Assembly (NCBI GenBank): GCA_947500965.1
Contig: CANMWW010000098.1
Coordinates: 1 to 7,382, forward strand
Reading direction: 5' to 3'
From: Alphaproteobacteria bacterium
Lineage (GTDB): Bacteria > Pseudomonadota > Alphaproteobacteria > CACIAM-22H2
DNA length: 7,382 nt
The notes under the pieces are model-generated. The model saw only the letters and a list, made by a program, of their open reading frames with translations, did no database searches and was not told where the DNA came from. How positions within the stretch are numbered: the first letter of the stretch is position 1; the number at the start of each line of letters is the position of its first letter. The translations under genes and the position numbers were made by a program. Below, piece by piece: positions 6,444 through 7,382 of this stretch.

Positions 6444-7382
6444 CCTCTCCCGCGCCCCTGCGCGCCGCGATCCGCGCCGCCTGCCGTCGGCCAGAGCCCG
6501 CCTGCCTTCCGCCGCTCCTCGAGGCGGCCACGCCGACGCGCGAGGAGGCATCCTTCGCCGCGCGCCTCGCCGCCGACCTCGTCGCGCGGCTGCGCGCCCG
6601 CCCGCGCGCGATCGGCGTCGAGGCGCTCGTCCATGAATACGCGCTCTCCTCGCCCGAGGGCGTCGCGCTGATGTGCCTCGCGGAGGCGCTGCTGCGCATC
6701 CCCGACGACGCCACGCGCGACGCGCTCATCCGCGACAAGGTCGCGCGCGGGGACTGGCGCGCGCATCTCGGCCACGGCGCGCCGCTCTTCGTCAACGCGG
6801 CGACCTGGGGCCTGCTCGTCACGGGGCGGCTCGTCGCGGCGGAGACGGAGGAGGGACTCGGCGCCGCGCTCACGCGACTGCTCGCGCGCGGCGGCGAGCC
6901 GGTGATCCGCAAGGCGATGGACCTCGCGATGCGGCTGATGGGCGAGCAGTTCGTCGCGGGCGAGACCATCGCCCTCGCGATCTCCGGCGCCGTGCCGCGC
7001 GAGGCGTCCGGGTTCCGCTTCTCCTACGACATGCTGGGCGAGGCGGCGGCCACGGCCGCCGACGCGGCGCGCTACCTCGCGAGCTACGAGGAGGCGATCG
7101 CCGCGATCTCCGCCGCGAACGCGGGGCGCGGGCCCGTCGCCGGCCCCGGCATCTCGGTGAAGCTCTCCGCGCTCCATCCCCGCTACGCGCGCAGCCAGCG
7201 CGCGCGCGTCATGGACGAGCTCCTGCCGCGCCTCGCGGACCTCGCGCGCGCGGCGGCGCGCGGCGGCATCGGCTTCAACGTCGACGCCGAGGAGAGCGAC
7301 CGCCTCGACCGCTCCCTCGACCTGCTCGAGGCGCTCGCGACGGACCCGTCGCTCGCGGGCTGGGACGGGCTCGGCTTCGTCG
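6440..7382 (+). CDS. putA: PutA, bifunctional proline dehydrogenase / glutamate-semialdehyde dehydrogenase (3' end missing)
   Basis: The first 314 codons of a protein normally about 1000 aa or longer are present; the frame is open to the window edge. PutA oxidises proline to glutamate at the membrane in two steps: an FAD proline dehydrogenase, then an NAD-dependent aldehyde dehydrogenase, which would lie outside the window. Family landmarks are clear: LSSPEGVALMCLAEALLRIPD (69-89) and TRDALIRDK (92-100) in the arm/alpha region, FVNAATWGLL (117-126), then the start of the FAD barrel with MGEQFVAGETI (167-177), GFRFSYDMLGEAA (191-203), PGISVKLSALHPRY (236-249) and NVDAEESDRLDRSLDLLEAL (280-299). 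There is no N-terminal ribbon-helix-helix DNA-binding domain, so this is not the self-regulating trifunctional form; a separate regulator, such as the Lrp-type PutR of alphaproteobacteria, would be expected. ATG 6440 lacks a Shine-Dalgarno and overlaps the leader ORF stop. Confidence 0.93.
   Translation, partial: MTSPAPLRAAIRAACRRPEPACLPPLLEAATPTREEASFAARLAADLVARLRARPRAIGVEALVHEYALSSPEGVALMCLAEALLRIPDDATRDALIRDKVARGDWRAHLGHGAPLFVNAATWGLLVTGRLVAAETEEGLGAALTRLLARGGEPVIRKAMDLAMRLMGEQFVAGETIALAISGAVPREASGFRFSYDMLGEAAATAADAARYLASYEEAIAAISAANAGRGPVAGPGISVKLSALHPRYARSQRARVMDELLPRLADLARAAARGGIGFNVDAEESDRLDRSLDLLEALATDPSLAGWDGLGFV

Noticed and set aside
6215..7177. Upstream extension of the dehydratase frame by 321 codons, antisense to putA.
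   Set aside because: The extension looks like antisense-coding composition, no IlvD/Edd protein has such an N-terminal domain, and a good Shine-Dalgarno sits in front of the GTG at 6212-6214.

Overview
The window (about 7.4 kb, roughly 70% G+C by eye) looks like chromosomal housekeeping and catabolic DNA from a high-GC Proteobacterium, most likely an alphaproteobacterium. This rests on codon usage, on a PutA without an N-terminal ribbon-helix-helix domain, and on the style of the Blh, SulP and IlvD/Edd proteins; no rRNA or lineage marker is present. Nearly every base is coding, and the GC skew opens very long shadow frames on both strands. I see no tRNA, rRNA, insertion sequence, CRISPR array or phage gene.

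Left block, plus strand (1-2642): a Blh/ETHE1-like metallo-beta-lactamase-fold protein, a probable persulfide dioxygenase, enters from the left with only its first few residues missing. A SulP-family anion transporter with a C-terminal STAS domain follows, and its likely TTG start overlaps the blh stop. Together they suggest a sulfide/persulfide oxidation unit with a transporter for the resulting sulfur oxyanion, or for another anion.

Middle block, minus strand (2639-6214): an IlvD/Edd-family iron-sulfur dehydratase (GTG start) is followed after 36-37 bp by a thiamine-pyrophosphate enzyme of the acetolactate synthase/benzoylformate decarboxylase superfamily. No ilvN- or ilvC-like gene accompanies them, so I read this as a two-gene hydroxy-acid or sugar-acid catabolic operon rather than branched-chain amino acid biosynthesis. 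The TPP gene converges on sulP, and the two share a CTAG in which each strand reads TAG.

Right block, plus strand (6384-7382): the 5' third of putA (proline dehydrogenase/glutamate-semialdehyde dehydrogenase) runs off the window. A 19-codon ORF with a very strong Shine-Dalgarno sequence ends at an ATGA overlap with the putA start, which has no such sequence of its own. The divergent ilvD-putA gap holds a perfect 9-bp inverted repeat with a 5-nt spacer and the only AT-rich patch nearby; both are candidate regulatory elements.

I do not see a clearly new system. The items most worth a second look are the putA leader ORF, the palindrome in the divergent promoter region, and the uncharacterised dehydratase-TPP enzyme pair.
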